Below, in pieces: positions 60,301 through 64,000 of a stretch of 64,000 nt of DNA (the first letter of the stretch is position 1; every line of letters begins with the position of its first letter). Location: NCBI GenBank assembly GCA_023333565.1, contig JAJKFH010003075.1, positions 1,663,501-1,727,500 of the forward strand, in the 5' to 3' direction. Source of the stretch: Puffinus mauretanicus. Lineage: Eukaryota > Chordata > Aves > Procellariiformes > Procellariidae. The notes below the pieces were generated by a model. The model was not told the origin of the DNA, made no database searches, and saw only the letters and a program-made list of their open reading frames with translations. A program made the translations under genes and the position numbers.

Positions 60301-61388
60301 TCACTTACTGACTGCTACTTATTTGCCCGCATTATCTGAAAAATACACCATCACTGATGAATAGCTTCGTAAGTAATGAAAAAACACACCCAAACTGCAA
60401 ACAGAGGTAGTTTAATAGACACTTTTTGACTACATTTAATACAGTAGATCCTATCATGGAGGCCATTAGTATCAGGCTGTAATTAATGCTTCTCTCTTTT
60501 CCCTAGAAATTTGACCTGTTCCAGAACAGAAGGGTCACAGTGATGGCTAAAAACATGATCATCCTGATAACATGGAAAATATCATGGTAATATAGACAAA
60601 ATCCAAATTCAGGGGTTTATACTCACTTAATATTTTAGACCAGAATCAGTATCGCCTAAAAAAGAACTAATAAACTCCCAACAATTCTTCCATGTGGCAG
60701 CCTCATTACAGTGATTTAAGCTATGTTTACTGTCTTCCACCGGTTTTGTATTCCAGATCTGTGAGTGACACAAGTCGATCAAGTGAAAAAAGTTTATCTG
60801 AACTGGCTTTCTCTGATGAAGATCTGAGATATTCTGGTTGGGCATCTAAGATTACCATTTGCTACTCTCCAGTTCCTCTCCTATGAGTTAGATTGTTTCA
60901 GATATCACTGGGTTGGAAGAATTTTTATAGCATTACAGAAGGATCAGGACTAAGTAAAGCTAGATGGGTAGGGATAACTGGTAGTTAAAGCAACAATGGG
61001 TGGGAGGAAAAATTCATGTTACATATTCATGAATTTACACTACCAGCAGCAGAATGTCCACCTTGTGCATGACAAGTTTTTGAAAAACATATGTTCTTCT
61101 TGGTGTCATCTTACCTTGTTCTAACCCCAGTTCTTTATAAAAATTCTGAATCTCAGGTGGGATTCCTCCTACGTAGACAGGTGAGTTTACTTTCAGCTGC
61201 TGAACATGGGGTTCGAGCGTCTGCTCTCTCAGTTCATTCATACTTGCTGAAACTACAGAGCCCTCCTTGTTCACTGTGACTTTGTTCCACTTTCCATCAC
61301 AATAAGACAGTCCTAACCAGAGATCCACTTGTGTAAAGACAATGCCAGTTTTTAAAAAGATGTTTAATATTCCACTTTTCAGTTCAAT
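3213..61388 (-). CDS. USH2A: USH2A (usherin), partial gene, human-numbered exons 27-37
   Basis: Eleven exons join in one open frame of 1,816 nt on the minus strand: 61388-61115, 58035-57832, 57698-57618, 55341-55156, 43391-43278, 40927-40766, 20262-20103, 19617-19446, 15002-14855, 7425-7274 and 3375-3213. All borders are AG/GT and all phases match. The product runs from the second laminin G-like domain into consecutive FN3 domains and resembles human usherin closely along its length. Known biology: usherin is a very large single-pass protein of basement membranes, of the ankle links of hair-cell stereocilia and of the photoreceptor periciliary membrane; loss causes Usher syndrome type 2A and retinitis pigmentosa. 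Exon lengths match the human cDNA boundaries I recall (c.5299 to c.7120), except exon 30. The signal peptide, laminin N-terminal and EGF-like domains, most FN3 repeats, the transmembrane segment and the PDZ-binding tail lie outside the window. No frameshift or premature stop was seen in the exons. Confidence 0.97.
3376..7273 (-). other. USH2A intron 36 (3,898 nt)
   Basis: AT-rich intron without recognisable transposons. It contains a 17-nt T run (5669-5685) preceded, in transcript sense, by an AATAAA hexamer, and a pyrimidine tract near 6469-6504. Nothing in it resembles an exon. Confidence 0.85.
5669..5701 (-). other. AATAAA hexamer followed by a 17-nt A run on the transcript strand
   Basis: On the minus strand AATAAA (5701-5696) is followed after 10 nt by 17 consecutive A (5685-5669). 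It could be the 3' end of an old retrocopy, an intronic polyadenylation site, or chance in AT-rich DNA. I could not identify a parent gene upstream. Confidence 0.35.
7274..7425 (-). CDS. USH2A: USH2A exon 36: second half of an FN3 domain with ACTAKGC
   Basis: 152 nt, phase 1 in, phase 0 out, equal to human exon 36 (recalled c.6806-6957). The acceptor is tattgttttacag before GTATTATTAC; the donor is GTCCATTG followed by gtgagtac. The peptide is (G)[18 protein letters not shown], then [20 protein letters not shown] and AKGCALGPL. This gives FN3 strands C to G, a sequon (NSS), the [14 protein letters not shown] segment and the fourth ACTxxGC cysteine pair of the window. It completes the domain begun in exon 35. 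Confidence 0.97.
9046..9058. repeat. Short (TA)n microsatellite
   Basis: About six TA units lie in an AT-rich stretch of intron 35. It is seen directly and carries no other evident signal. Confidence 0.7.
12471..12497. repeat. Target-site duplication, left copy
   Basis: This 27-nt segment abuts the 3' end of the CR1 at 12498 and recurs at 13402-13428 with one mismatch (G against C at position 12). A pair of this length exactly bracketing the element marks the insertion-site duplication. Confidence 0.85.
12498..13401 (-). mobile_element. CR1 LINE, 5'-truncated, minus orientation
   Basis: About 0.9 kb of a CR1 non-LTR retrotransposon, inserted in the same orientation as USH2A. The 3' end at 12498 reads, on the minus strand, as the usual CR1 terminus (GATCTTAAAGGTCC, then a single TTCTATG). 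The body carries the last part of the reverse-transcriptase ORF: peptides such as [20 protein letters not shown] and [11 protein letters not shown] are diagnostic. The frame has two stops, TAG just upstream of VAKKANS and TAA just after YEERLR, so the copy is dead. It shows modest divergence from the CR1 consensus as I recall it and looks the youngest of the three copies. It lies deep in intron 35 and does not touch an exon. Confidence 0.95.
13374..13399. repeat. Inverted repeat at the CR1 5' junction
   Basis: Ten bases (13374-13383, ACTGAGGGTG) recur inverted at 13390-13399 with a 6-nt spacer, exactly at the truncated 5' end of the CR1. The outer arm does not match the CR1 consensus as I recall it, so it probably arose by fold-back synthesis during integration. 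Confidence 0.7.
13402..13428. repeat. Target-site duplication, right copy
   Basis: Second copy of the 27-nt sequence found at 12471-12497, with 26 of 27 identical. It abuts the 5' end of the minus-oriented CR1. Confidence 0.85.
13588..13617. repeat. 30-bp perfect AT-rich palindrome
   Basis: The two 15-nt arms meet between 13602 and 13603 and are exact reverse complements, with a central ATGCATGCAT. It could extrude as a cruciform. It lies 160 bp from the CR1 duplication. Confidence 0.8.
13766..13856. repeat. Pyrimidine-rich tract
   Basis: About 90 nt are almost all C and T on the plus strand (blocks such as CCTTCCTGCCTTCC and CCCCTCCCC), hence purine-rich in the USH2A transcript. Such tracts can be polymorphic or form triplex DNA; no function is implied. 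Confidence 0.6.
14855..15002 (-). CDS. USH2A: USH2A exon 35: end of one FN3 (ACTGGGC) and start of the next
   Basis: 148 nt, phase 0 in, phase 1 out, equal to human exon 35 (recalled c.6658-6805). The acceptor is gattcatattttaag before GCTTGCACTGG; it has a comparatively weak, purine-interrupted pyrimidine tract. The donor is CCGAATG followed by gtaagtga. The peptide [20 protein letters not shown] leads to [18 protein letters not shown] and [12 protein letters not shown]. The cysteine pair ends one FN3 domain; VPASKAQ starts the next, with the B strand containing the sequon NIS and the core Trp. Confidence 0.97.
15003..19445 (-). other. USH2A intron 34 (4,443 nt)
   Basis: Contains a T10-A16 tract (16429-16454), a 12-nt direct repeat with a 19-nt period (15894-15905 and 15913-15924), T/G-rich (about 17826-17861) and A/C-rich (about 18174-18225) low-complexity stretches, and a small GC-richer block (about 18350-18480). 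No transposon or extra exon was recognised. Confidence 0.8.
16429..16454. repeat. T10-A16 homopolymer pair
   Basis: Ten T are followed directly by sixteen A. The tract is rigid and its length is likely to vary. There are no flanking signs of a retrocopy. Confidence 0.8.
19446..19617 (-). CDS. USH2A: USH2A exon 34: middle of an FN3 domain
   Basis: 172 nt, phase 2 in, phase 0 out, equal to human exon 34 (recalled c.6486-6657). The acceptor is cttttatttgcag before ATGGAAAG; the donor is AAACTAGCT followed by gtaagttt. The true frame reads (Q)[17 protein letters not shown], with the core FN3 Trp, then sequons in NEQNFTKW and YNNTELF, and [12 protein letters not shown] in the E-F region. An upstream Met in another frame gives a different translation and is not the coding frame. 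The joined C-terminal A is followed by ACTGGGC in exon 35. Confidence 0.96.
19618..20102 (-). other. USH2A intron 33 (485 nt)
   Basis: Short AT-rich intron between exons 33 and 34. It begins gtaagtaagg and ends tttgcag. Nothing else is evident in it. Confidence 0.9.
20103..20262 (-). CDS. USH2A: USH2A exon 33: end of one FN3 and start of the next
   Basis: 160 nt, phase 1 in, phase 2 out, equal to human exon 33 (recalled c.6326-6485). The acceptor is cttgccctag before ATTTAGCAG; the donor is TATGTACA followed by gtaagtaagg. Cutting instead before the second gtaag would add a TAA stop, so the first is used. The peptide is [20 protein letters not shown], then TNSSQV and [20 protein letters not shown]. 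It holds the FN3 F strand with the ACTLAGC cysteine pair, a sequon (NSS), and the A and B strands of the next domain. Its codon for Gln is split and the core Trp follows in exon 34, 485 nt away. Confidence 0.97.
21571..21606 (+). other. AATAAA hexamer followed by a 20-nt A run
   Basis: On the plus strand AATAAA (21571-21576) precedes, after 10 nt, twenty consecutive A (21587-21606), antisense to USH2A. This is the arrangement of a processed mRNA 3' end. I recognise no parent gene upstream and found no flanking duplication. Confidence 0.4.
22167..22187 (+). other. G-quadruplex motif
   Basis: G runs of 3, 5, 4 and 4 are separated by loops of 2, 2 and 1 nt, which fits the canonical G3+N1-7 pattern. 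The plus strand is the template strand for USH2A, so any structure would form in the DNA being transcribed and not in the USH2A transcript. Confidence 0.75.
22812..22860 (+). repeat. Diverged 49-nt dispersed repeat, copy 1
   Basis: Aligns without gaps to 24440-24488 at 38 of 49 identical positions; seven of the eleven differences are transitions. Weak similarity continues upstream from about 22784 (GTTAGT) with a 3-nt gap. The family was not recognised. Confidence 0.5.
23928..23948 (+). other. G-quadruplex motif
   Basis: G runs of 4, 3, 4 and 3 are separated by loops of 4, 1 and 2 nt, on the USH2A template strand, 1.7 kb from the other such motif. Confidence 0.7.
24440..24488 (+). repeat. 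Diverged 49-nt dispersed repeat, copy 2
   Basis: Partner of 22812-22860 in the same orientation, 1.6 kb away, with 78% ungapped identity. The likeliest origin is two remnants of an ancient transposon or a local duplication. Confidence 0.5.
25554..25575. repeat. Inverted repeat, 10-bp arms with a 2-nt spacer
   Basis: CTGCTATCTT is followed after CC by its exact reverse complement. A TTAATTAATAATTAA segment lies just downstream. No RNA family was recognised. Confidence 0.6.
29721..29766. repeat. Perfect 23-bp tandem duplication
   Basis: Two identical 23-nt units (29721-29743 and 29744-29766) beginning ATATGTTAGTAGTCATTG. The absence of any mismatch suggests a recent event or an assembly artefact. 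Confidence 0.9.
29768..29793. repeat. Perfect 13-bp tandem duplication
   Basis: Two copies of ATGTATCTGCTTT, starting one base after the 23-bp duplication ends. Confidence 0.9.
30506..30524. repeat. (ATTT)n microsatellite
   Basis: About four and a half ATTT units in intron 32. Confidence 0.75.
40766..40927 (-). CDS. USH2A: USH2A exon 32: first half of an FN3 domain
   Basis: 162 nt, phase 1 to phase 1, equal to human exon 32 (recalled c.6164-6325). The acceptor is tttttttcaccag before TCCCTGAAG; the donor is GTAAAAG followed by gtgagttc. The peptide begins (V)[20 protein letters not shown], followed by [19 protein letters not shown] and [11 protein letters not shown]. The [15 protein letters not shown] motif is the typical B to C strand of usherin FN3 repeats. 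The sequon NGT could be N-glycosylated. Its downstream intron of 20.5 kb is the longest in the window. Confidence 0.97.
40928..43277 (-). other. USH2A intron 31 (2,350 nt)
   Basis: No transposon recognised. The stretch about 42975-43090, close to exon 31, is crowded with ATTAA/TTAAT homeodomain-type cores and looks more structured than its surroundings. Otherwise plain AT-rich sequence. Confidence 0.8.
43278..43391 (-). CDS. USH2A: USH2A exon 31: second half of an FN3 domain with the ACTLAGC cysteine pair
   Basis: 114 nt, phase 1 to phase 1, equal to human exon 31 (recalled c.6050-6163). The acceptor is ttctattgcag before GCATATTGAC; the donor is CAAGAAG followed by gtaaagta. The peptide [20 protein letters not shown] continues [17 protein letters not shown]. 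It carries the FN3 signature LxPFTNY, the cysteine pair in ACTLAGC, and an N-glycosylation sequon NIS. It completes the FN3 domain begun in exon 30, although 11.8 kb of intron separates them. Confidence 0.96.
45966..46240. promoter_or_regulatory. Possible conserved noncoding element
   Basis: A stretch of unusually high complexity for this intron, combining TAATTG, TTTTAATTCAATTAAAG, an E-box-like CAGGTG and a short inverted repeat (CCTGTC at 46106, GACAGG at 46120). The dense homeodomain-like sites resemble tissue enhancers. This is inference from composition only. Confidence 0.25.
50300..50660. promoter_or_regulatory. Intronic CpG island
   Basis: A sharp GC-rich block in AT-rich DNA with about 30 CpG dinucleotides by hand count in about 335 nt (50315-50650) and no periodic repeat. 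The edges are abrupt: the left follows CTCTCATTTTAG and the right gives way to TTAAAT-rich DNA. Islands of this kind usually mark promoters, often of unannotated or noncoding transcripts, or methylation-controlled regulatory elements. The open frames inside start only with non-ATG codons and are Pro/Ala/Arg-rich, as expected from GC composition, so I do not call a protein. No TATA box or splice pair was identified with confidence. Confidence 0.55.
51200..51790 (+). mobile_element. CR1 LINE with internal deletion, plus orientation
   Basis: The segment begins near a CR1 reverse-transcriptase remnant (CTGTGGTGTACCCCAGG, ATTAATGACCTCGATGATG, CTCAGCAAGTTTG) and jumps at about 51350 to the distal part (GGGCCACTAAGATGAC, GAGAGAGCTGGGACTGAT). 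Several hundred bases of the usual CR1 are missing between them. The 3' end has GGTCCCTTCCAACCCC followed by degenerate ATTCTGTG units ending near 51790. It is antisense to USH2A, in intron 30, and non-functional. No clear flanking duplication was seen. Confidence 0.92.
55156..55341 (-). CDS. USH2A: USH2A exon 30: first half of an FN3 domain
   Basis: 186 nt, phase 1 to phase 1. The acceptor is tccttctacag before TTCCACAAAATG; the donor is CTCACAG followed by gtaaatgt. The peptide starts (V)[17 protein letters not shown], then [20 protein letters not shown], giving the A to C strands with the core FN3 Trp. The stretch after KAYEED is three residues shorter than human in the C'-E loop and one residue longer near VIGVIEKY. 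The net deficit of two codons makes this the only exon in the window whose length differs from the human one (192 nt recalled, c.5858-6049). The frame is intact. Confidence 0.96.
55342..57617 (-). other. USH2A intron 29 (2,276 nt)
   Basis: No transposon was recognised. About a quarter of it is occupied by a 208-codon plus-strand open frame (55789-56415), described separately. The rest is AT-rich. Confidence 0.85.
55789..56415 (+). other. 208-codon ORF antisense to USH2A, status unknown
   Basis: An ATG with A at -3 opens a frame that runs 208 codons to TAA, wholly inside intron 29 on the opposite strand. The predicted product has a hydrophobic/aromatic N-terminal third, a Lys/Arg-rich stretch from an A-rich tract ([10 protein letters not shown], about residues 51-60), an acidic middle ([20 protein letters not shown]), a second hydrophobic segment ([11 protein letters not shown]) and a Cys-rich tail ([10 protein letters not shown]). 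I recognise no domain family. The length is unusual for chance in sequence this AT-rich, but no promoter, splice sites or nearby polyadenylation signal support expression. It may be a degraded mobile-element frame or coincidence. Confidence 0.2.
57618..57698 (-). CDS. USH2A: USH2A exon 29: second half of the FN3 after laminin G-like domain 2
   Basis: 81 nt, phase 1 to phase 1; the smallest exon here, and the same size as human exon 29 (recalled c.5777-5857). The acceptor is gttctttgaag before AATACC; the donor is GAATCAG followed by gtaaatat. The peptide [20 protein letters not shown] shows the F strand (YLYRVVA) and the F-G turn (NEGGS) of an FN3 fold and completes the half-domain begun in exon 28. 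The polypyrimidine region of its acceptor lies just downstream, in transcription order, of a (CAAA)n microsatellite, which reads (TTTG)n in the transcript. Confidence 0.95.
57699..57831 (-). other. USH2A intron 28 (133 nt) with a (CAAA)n microsatellite
   Basis: The smallest intron here. It starts gtaacaca and ends ctttgaag. The microsatellite lies within 60 nt of the acceptor, so it probably overlaps or abuts the branch-point region. Reading through the intron meets a stop soon after exon 28, so retention would truncate the protein. Confidence 0.9.
57735..57756. repeat. (CAAA)n microsatellite
   Basis: About five CAAA units, read as TTTG in the USH2A transcript, between the donor of exon 28 and the acceptor of exon 29. 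Confidence 0.85.
57832..58035 (-). CDS. USH2A: USH2A exon 28: end of laminin G-like domain 2, start of the following FN3
   Basis: 204 nt, phase 1 to phase 1. The acceptor is gtttgctag before GTTTCGG; the donor is TTTACAG followed by gtaacaca. The peptide starts (G)[18 protein letters not shown], a typical C-terminal laminin G strand pair, and continues [16 protein letters not shown] with the domain's closing cysteines. It then passes into [11 protein letters not shown], the E-F loop signature of an FN3 domain. The boundary between laminin G and FN3 therefore falls inside this exon rather than at an intron. Human exon 28 is also 204 nt (recalled c.5573-5776). Next to it is the shortest intron in the window (133 nt). 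Confidence 0.97.
58036..61114 (-). other. USH2A intron 27 (3,079 nt)
   Basis: AT-rich, with an interrupted TA microsatellite at 58580-58599. No transposon or exon-like frame was recognised. Confidence 0.85.
58580..58599. repeat. Interrupted (TA)n microsatellite
   Basis: TA units broken by one CA, in intron 27. Confidence 0.75.
61115..61388 (-). CDS. USH2A: USH2A exon 27: laminin G-like domain 2, main part
   Basis: 274 nt, starting in phase 0 and ending in phase 1. The acceptor is atatatag before ATTGAACTG; the donor is CAAG followed by gtaagatg. The peptide opens [15 protein letters not shown], continues through [17 protein letters not shown] and [12 protein letters not shown], and ends in LGLEQ plus a split Gly. 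This beta-sandwich pattern ([11 protein letters not shown], then VYVGGIP) is characteristic of laminin G-like domains and follows human usherin closely. The length equals human exon 27 as I recall it (c.5299-5572). In usherin the laminin G-like pair lies between the first four FN3 repeats and the long FN3 array and is extracellular. The true start is at the acceptor, upstream of the first Met in the frame. Confidence 0.96.
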
Positions 61389-64000
61389 CTATATATTTTA
61401 AAACAGAAAAAAGATTTTGAAAGAGACATCACATACACAGCAACAACAGACACAGTTATTTTAAAAAAATAATCAAGGGAGTCAAGGAACAAGATATTTT
61501 TTATCTTCAGGATAGCAAAAATTACAATAAAATTGTTTACACAAAACATGCTAAATACAGTGTATCAGTTAATTCAGAATGTAGGAAAATATATTCTCAC
61601 TTTTTGACAACTAACTGGTACTAATGTAACTAAGTAAAAAGAAAAGACAATGAACCAGGACTGTTTTGCTTTTTTTGAGAATGAGAAAACAGTATTTTAT
61701 CTATCAATTCATTTTTTGGAAGTATGTAACAAGATAATAAGGAAATGAAATGTCAGACCTGATTAAGATCTTTTTAATTGGCTGGTGAACTCAATTTCAA
61801 ATTTTTCCAGCATACATTGATTCTGTATTTCATCCTTATTCTTCTAAATCTTGTAAGAAAATAATTGTTTTTGGATGTGCTTTTTGAGATTAATCTGCCA
61901 ATTCTCTAATAGAAATACATTTTACTTAAATTTTCACTGCAGAAGTTTCCAAATGCTTTACTGCAAGACTCTTCATCTTAACTGAATGAAACACAAGTGG
62001 GCTGAGACTGTAAATTGGCAGGTATAAAGCACTAAACACTTAGGTGATGAACTGGTGGTTGAAAAATATGGATACGTTCACAAAAAGGCCTTACTGTTCC
62101 ACGCCAAAATCTTATTAAGTGAAATAAAAACTACAGATTCAATATAAATGCTTATTCACCTTATTGACAAACTGACATATTTAGGTTACTGATAATATTA
62201 ATATTGCAGTATTTGTAATTGGATTGTATTTCCTTAACAGAAAGCCCAACTGAAGAAAGAACTCAGTACTTGAGATGTCATGGGCAATACAGGTCCTGTC
62301 TCAGAGTGCACACTGACTGCTTGCTAATAAGACAGAGGGATTTTGTTTATTTGTTTCTTTGGAACCACAACTTTTCCTATTTCCATGAGTTCATAGCCCT
62401 TCGTAGCTAAGGACTCTACAATACAAGTGAAGGACAGATGATGGCTTCAATGCTGATGAGTATAGCTTGAAAAAGCAGTCCATTCGACAAGCCACCATTT
62501 TTCTTCACTGATGAGAATTAATATGGAGCACACTGTGCTGGTGTGAAAAAAGTATTTCAGCTGCATGTCTACAGAAGTATGCCAGCAATTCTGCCAGACC
62601 TGGAAGCTGGAGAGAAGACATGGTGTTTGACATAGGGTCACTATTCAGCAATCCCTCTTCCAATTTACTGATCTTGGCATAGACTTAAAGCAGGCAGAGA
62701 ATGATGCTTGTGCTTTTTGTGATGACCTAGACTGACATTTAGAATGCCCAAGTGCAGCTAAAGATAGGACCACTGTTCACTTTGAACTGTTCTGCATGGT
62801 GCAGATAAAAAAAAAAGCGAAGTCCCGCATACATCTATCATTCTCTCTGGTACTGAGCACAGGTTCAGAAAAATAACAGATAAATTGTTTGCTTTAGATA
62901 AAATTCTGGGACCAGTTTAAAAAAATGCTTGATTGTTAATTTGTCCTTGGAAAATATATTATTAATTTAAACCAAAAATGCATGAAAATCATCTTATTTT
63001 CAACCAGACATCTTAGTTGCCATCTCTCAACAGAACAAGAGCATTATTATCACAGCTCTAAACCTGAGCAGGTTCTCAGTTTAATGCTTAAAAGTATACT
63101 TGCTTTTAGAATTTGGAGTAAAAATATTAAGCACCACTGCAAAATTTTATTAATACTGTTCTGTATGAACACAATTCTTATTTTGATATATCTGAGCATG
63201 TGAGGTTGAAATTAGGAAAGCCAAAGCTTAGCCTGAATCTGGAAGAGGACATGAGGGGCAAGAAGAGCTTCTACAGGCCCACTGGCAGGTTGTGGCATCT
63301 CTCTGAGATTGATGCAGGGACCAATTCTGATTAAAAATTTTATTAATGACCTGGGCAATAGGATGGGGTATACTCTCAGCAAGTTTGCAGTTGTTAGCAC
63401 AGCGGGCTGCCACTGGTATTCTAGACATGGAAAGCAGCTTTGAAGAAAAGGACTGAGGGTCAAGATGGATTACAAATTGAACACTGGTCAGCAATGTACC
63501 CTTGAAATGATGAAGGCCAACATGCACTGGGCTGTATTAGAAATAAGGTAGGCAGTGGGTCCAAGGATTCTTCCCCTCTATTCATCATGTATAAGACTAC
63601 ATCTGAACTACTGTGTCCGGTTGTGGACACTCCAGAATATGAAAGATATTGGAACACTGGAGTGAATCTAGTGGAGGGGCACCACGTTGGTCAAGTATGA
63701 GTTGAAGCTGAGTGGTTTATTCAGTCCTAAGAGTAAGCAGGAAGAGAACTTAACTGTTCAACTACCTTATGGGAGGATATTGAAAAGACAGACCCAGACT
63801 CTTCTCGGAGGTACACAGTGAAAGGATGAGGGGCAAAGGACAAATTGTAACAAGAGAAATCACAGTTAGATATCAGGAATTTTTTTTTTTTTTTCAATAA
63901 TGAGGATGGTCAAAGATTGGAACAAGCTGTAGAATTTGAGCAGCTGCGGACTGTCCATCCATAGAGAGATGTACAATACTCAAACATAAAATGCCTGGAG
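61389..64000 (-). other. USH2A intron 26, partial
   Basis: This is the 3' part of the intron ahead of exon 27; exon 26 lies beyond the right edge. About 61400-63200 is AT-rich with no recognised element; the rest is an old CR1. Confidence 0.8.
63210..64000 (+). mobile_element. CR1 LINE, ancient copy, truncated by the window edge
   Basis: Plus-oriented CR1 with strong divergence. Recognisable blocks in order: AGGAAAGCCAAAGCTTAGC, GAAGAGCTTCTACAGG, TTTATTAATGACCTGGGCAA, CTCAGCAAGTTTGCAG, GACTCTTCTCGGAGG, GGGCAAAGGACAAATTG and GAGGATGGTCAAAG. A gap relative to a full CR1 occurs between about 63285 and 63320. The frames are broken. Its 3' end lies beyond the window. It is antisense to USH2A and looks the oldest of the three CR1 copies. 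Confidence 0.88.

Noticed and set aside
63212..63657. Minus-strand frames of 65-99 codons
   Set aside because: Antisense shadows of the old CR1 at the right edge.
1..64000. CRISPR arrays, bacterial operons, rRNA or tRNA genes
   Set aside because: The window has vertebrate intron/exon structure and CR1 repeats; no regularly spaced repeats or cloverleaf-like genes were seen.

Overview
The window is vertebrate nuclear DNA, most likely from a bird. It is AT-rich and intron-dominated. The only interspersed repeats I can recognise are three truncated CR1 LINEs, together under 4% of the window, and there are no Alu, B1 or L1 elements. Sparse repeats made almost only of CR1 are typical of birds; a crocodilian or turtle is a less likely alternative.

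The coding content is one gene on the minus strand: a central piece of USH2A, which encodes usherin, the large matrix and stereocilia-link protein of hair cells and photoreceptors. I resolved eleven consecutive coding exons with exact splice sites (61388 down to 3213). They have AG/GT borders, every phase joins correctly, and together they give 1,816 nt of open frame. By recalled human cDNA boundaries they are exons 27 to 37. Ten of the eleven have the human length; exon 30 is 6 nt shorter. They encode most of the second laminin G-like domain, then a run of fibronectin type III (FN3) domains, four of which carry a repeated A-C-T-x-x-G-C cysteine pair. Both ends of the gene lie outside the window.

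Layout from right to left in transcription order: partial intron 26 with an old CR1 (63210 to the edge); exon 27; intron 27; exons 28 and 29, separated by a 133-nt intron containing a (CAAA)n microsatellite; intron 29 with an unexpected 208-codon antisense ORF; exon 30; intron 30 (11.8 kb), with a CpG island near 50.3-50.7 kb, a CR1 near 51.2-51.8 kb and a possible conserved noncoding element near 46.0-46.2 kb; exons 31 and 32; intron 32 (20.5 kb), with no recognised transposon but two G-quadruplex motifs, a diverged 49-nt repeat pair, a hairpin and stacked tandem duplications; exons 33 and 34 with a 485-nt intron between them; exon 35; intron 35, with a CR1 flanked by a 27-bp target-site duplication; exons 36 and 37; partial intron 37.

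I found no second protein-coding gene, rRNA, tRNA or CRISPR array that I can support, and no clearly new biological system. The items most worth following up are the intronic CpG island, the 208-codon ORF, the CR1 insertion with its long duplication and fold-back 5' end, and the diverged repeat pair in intron 32.
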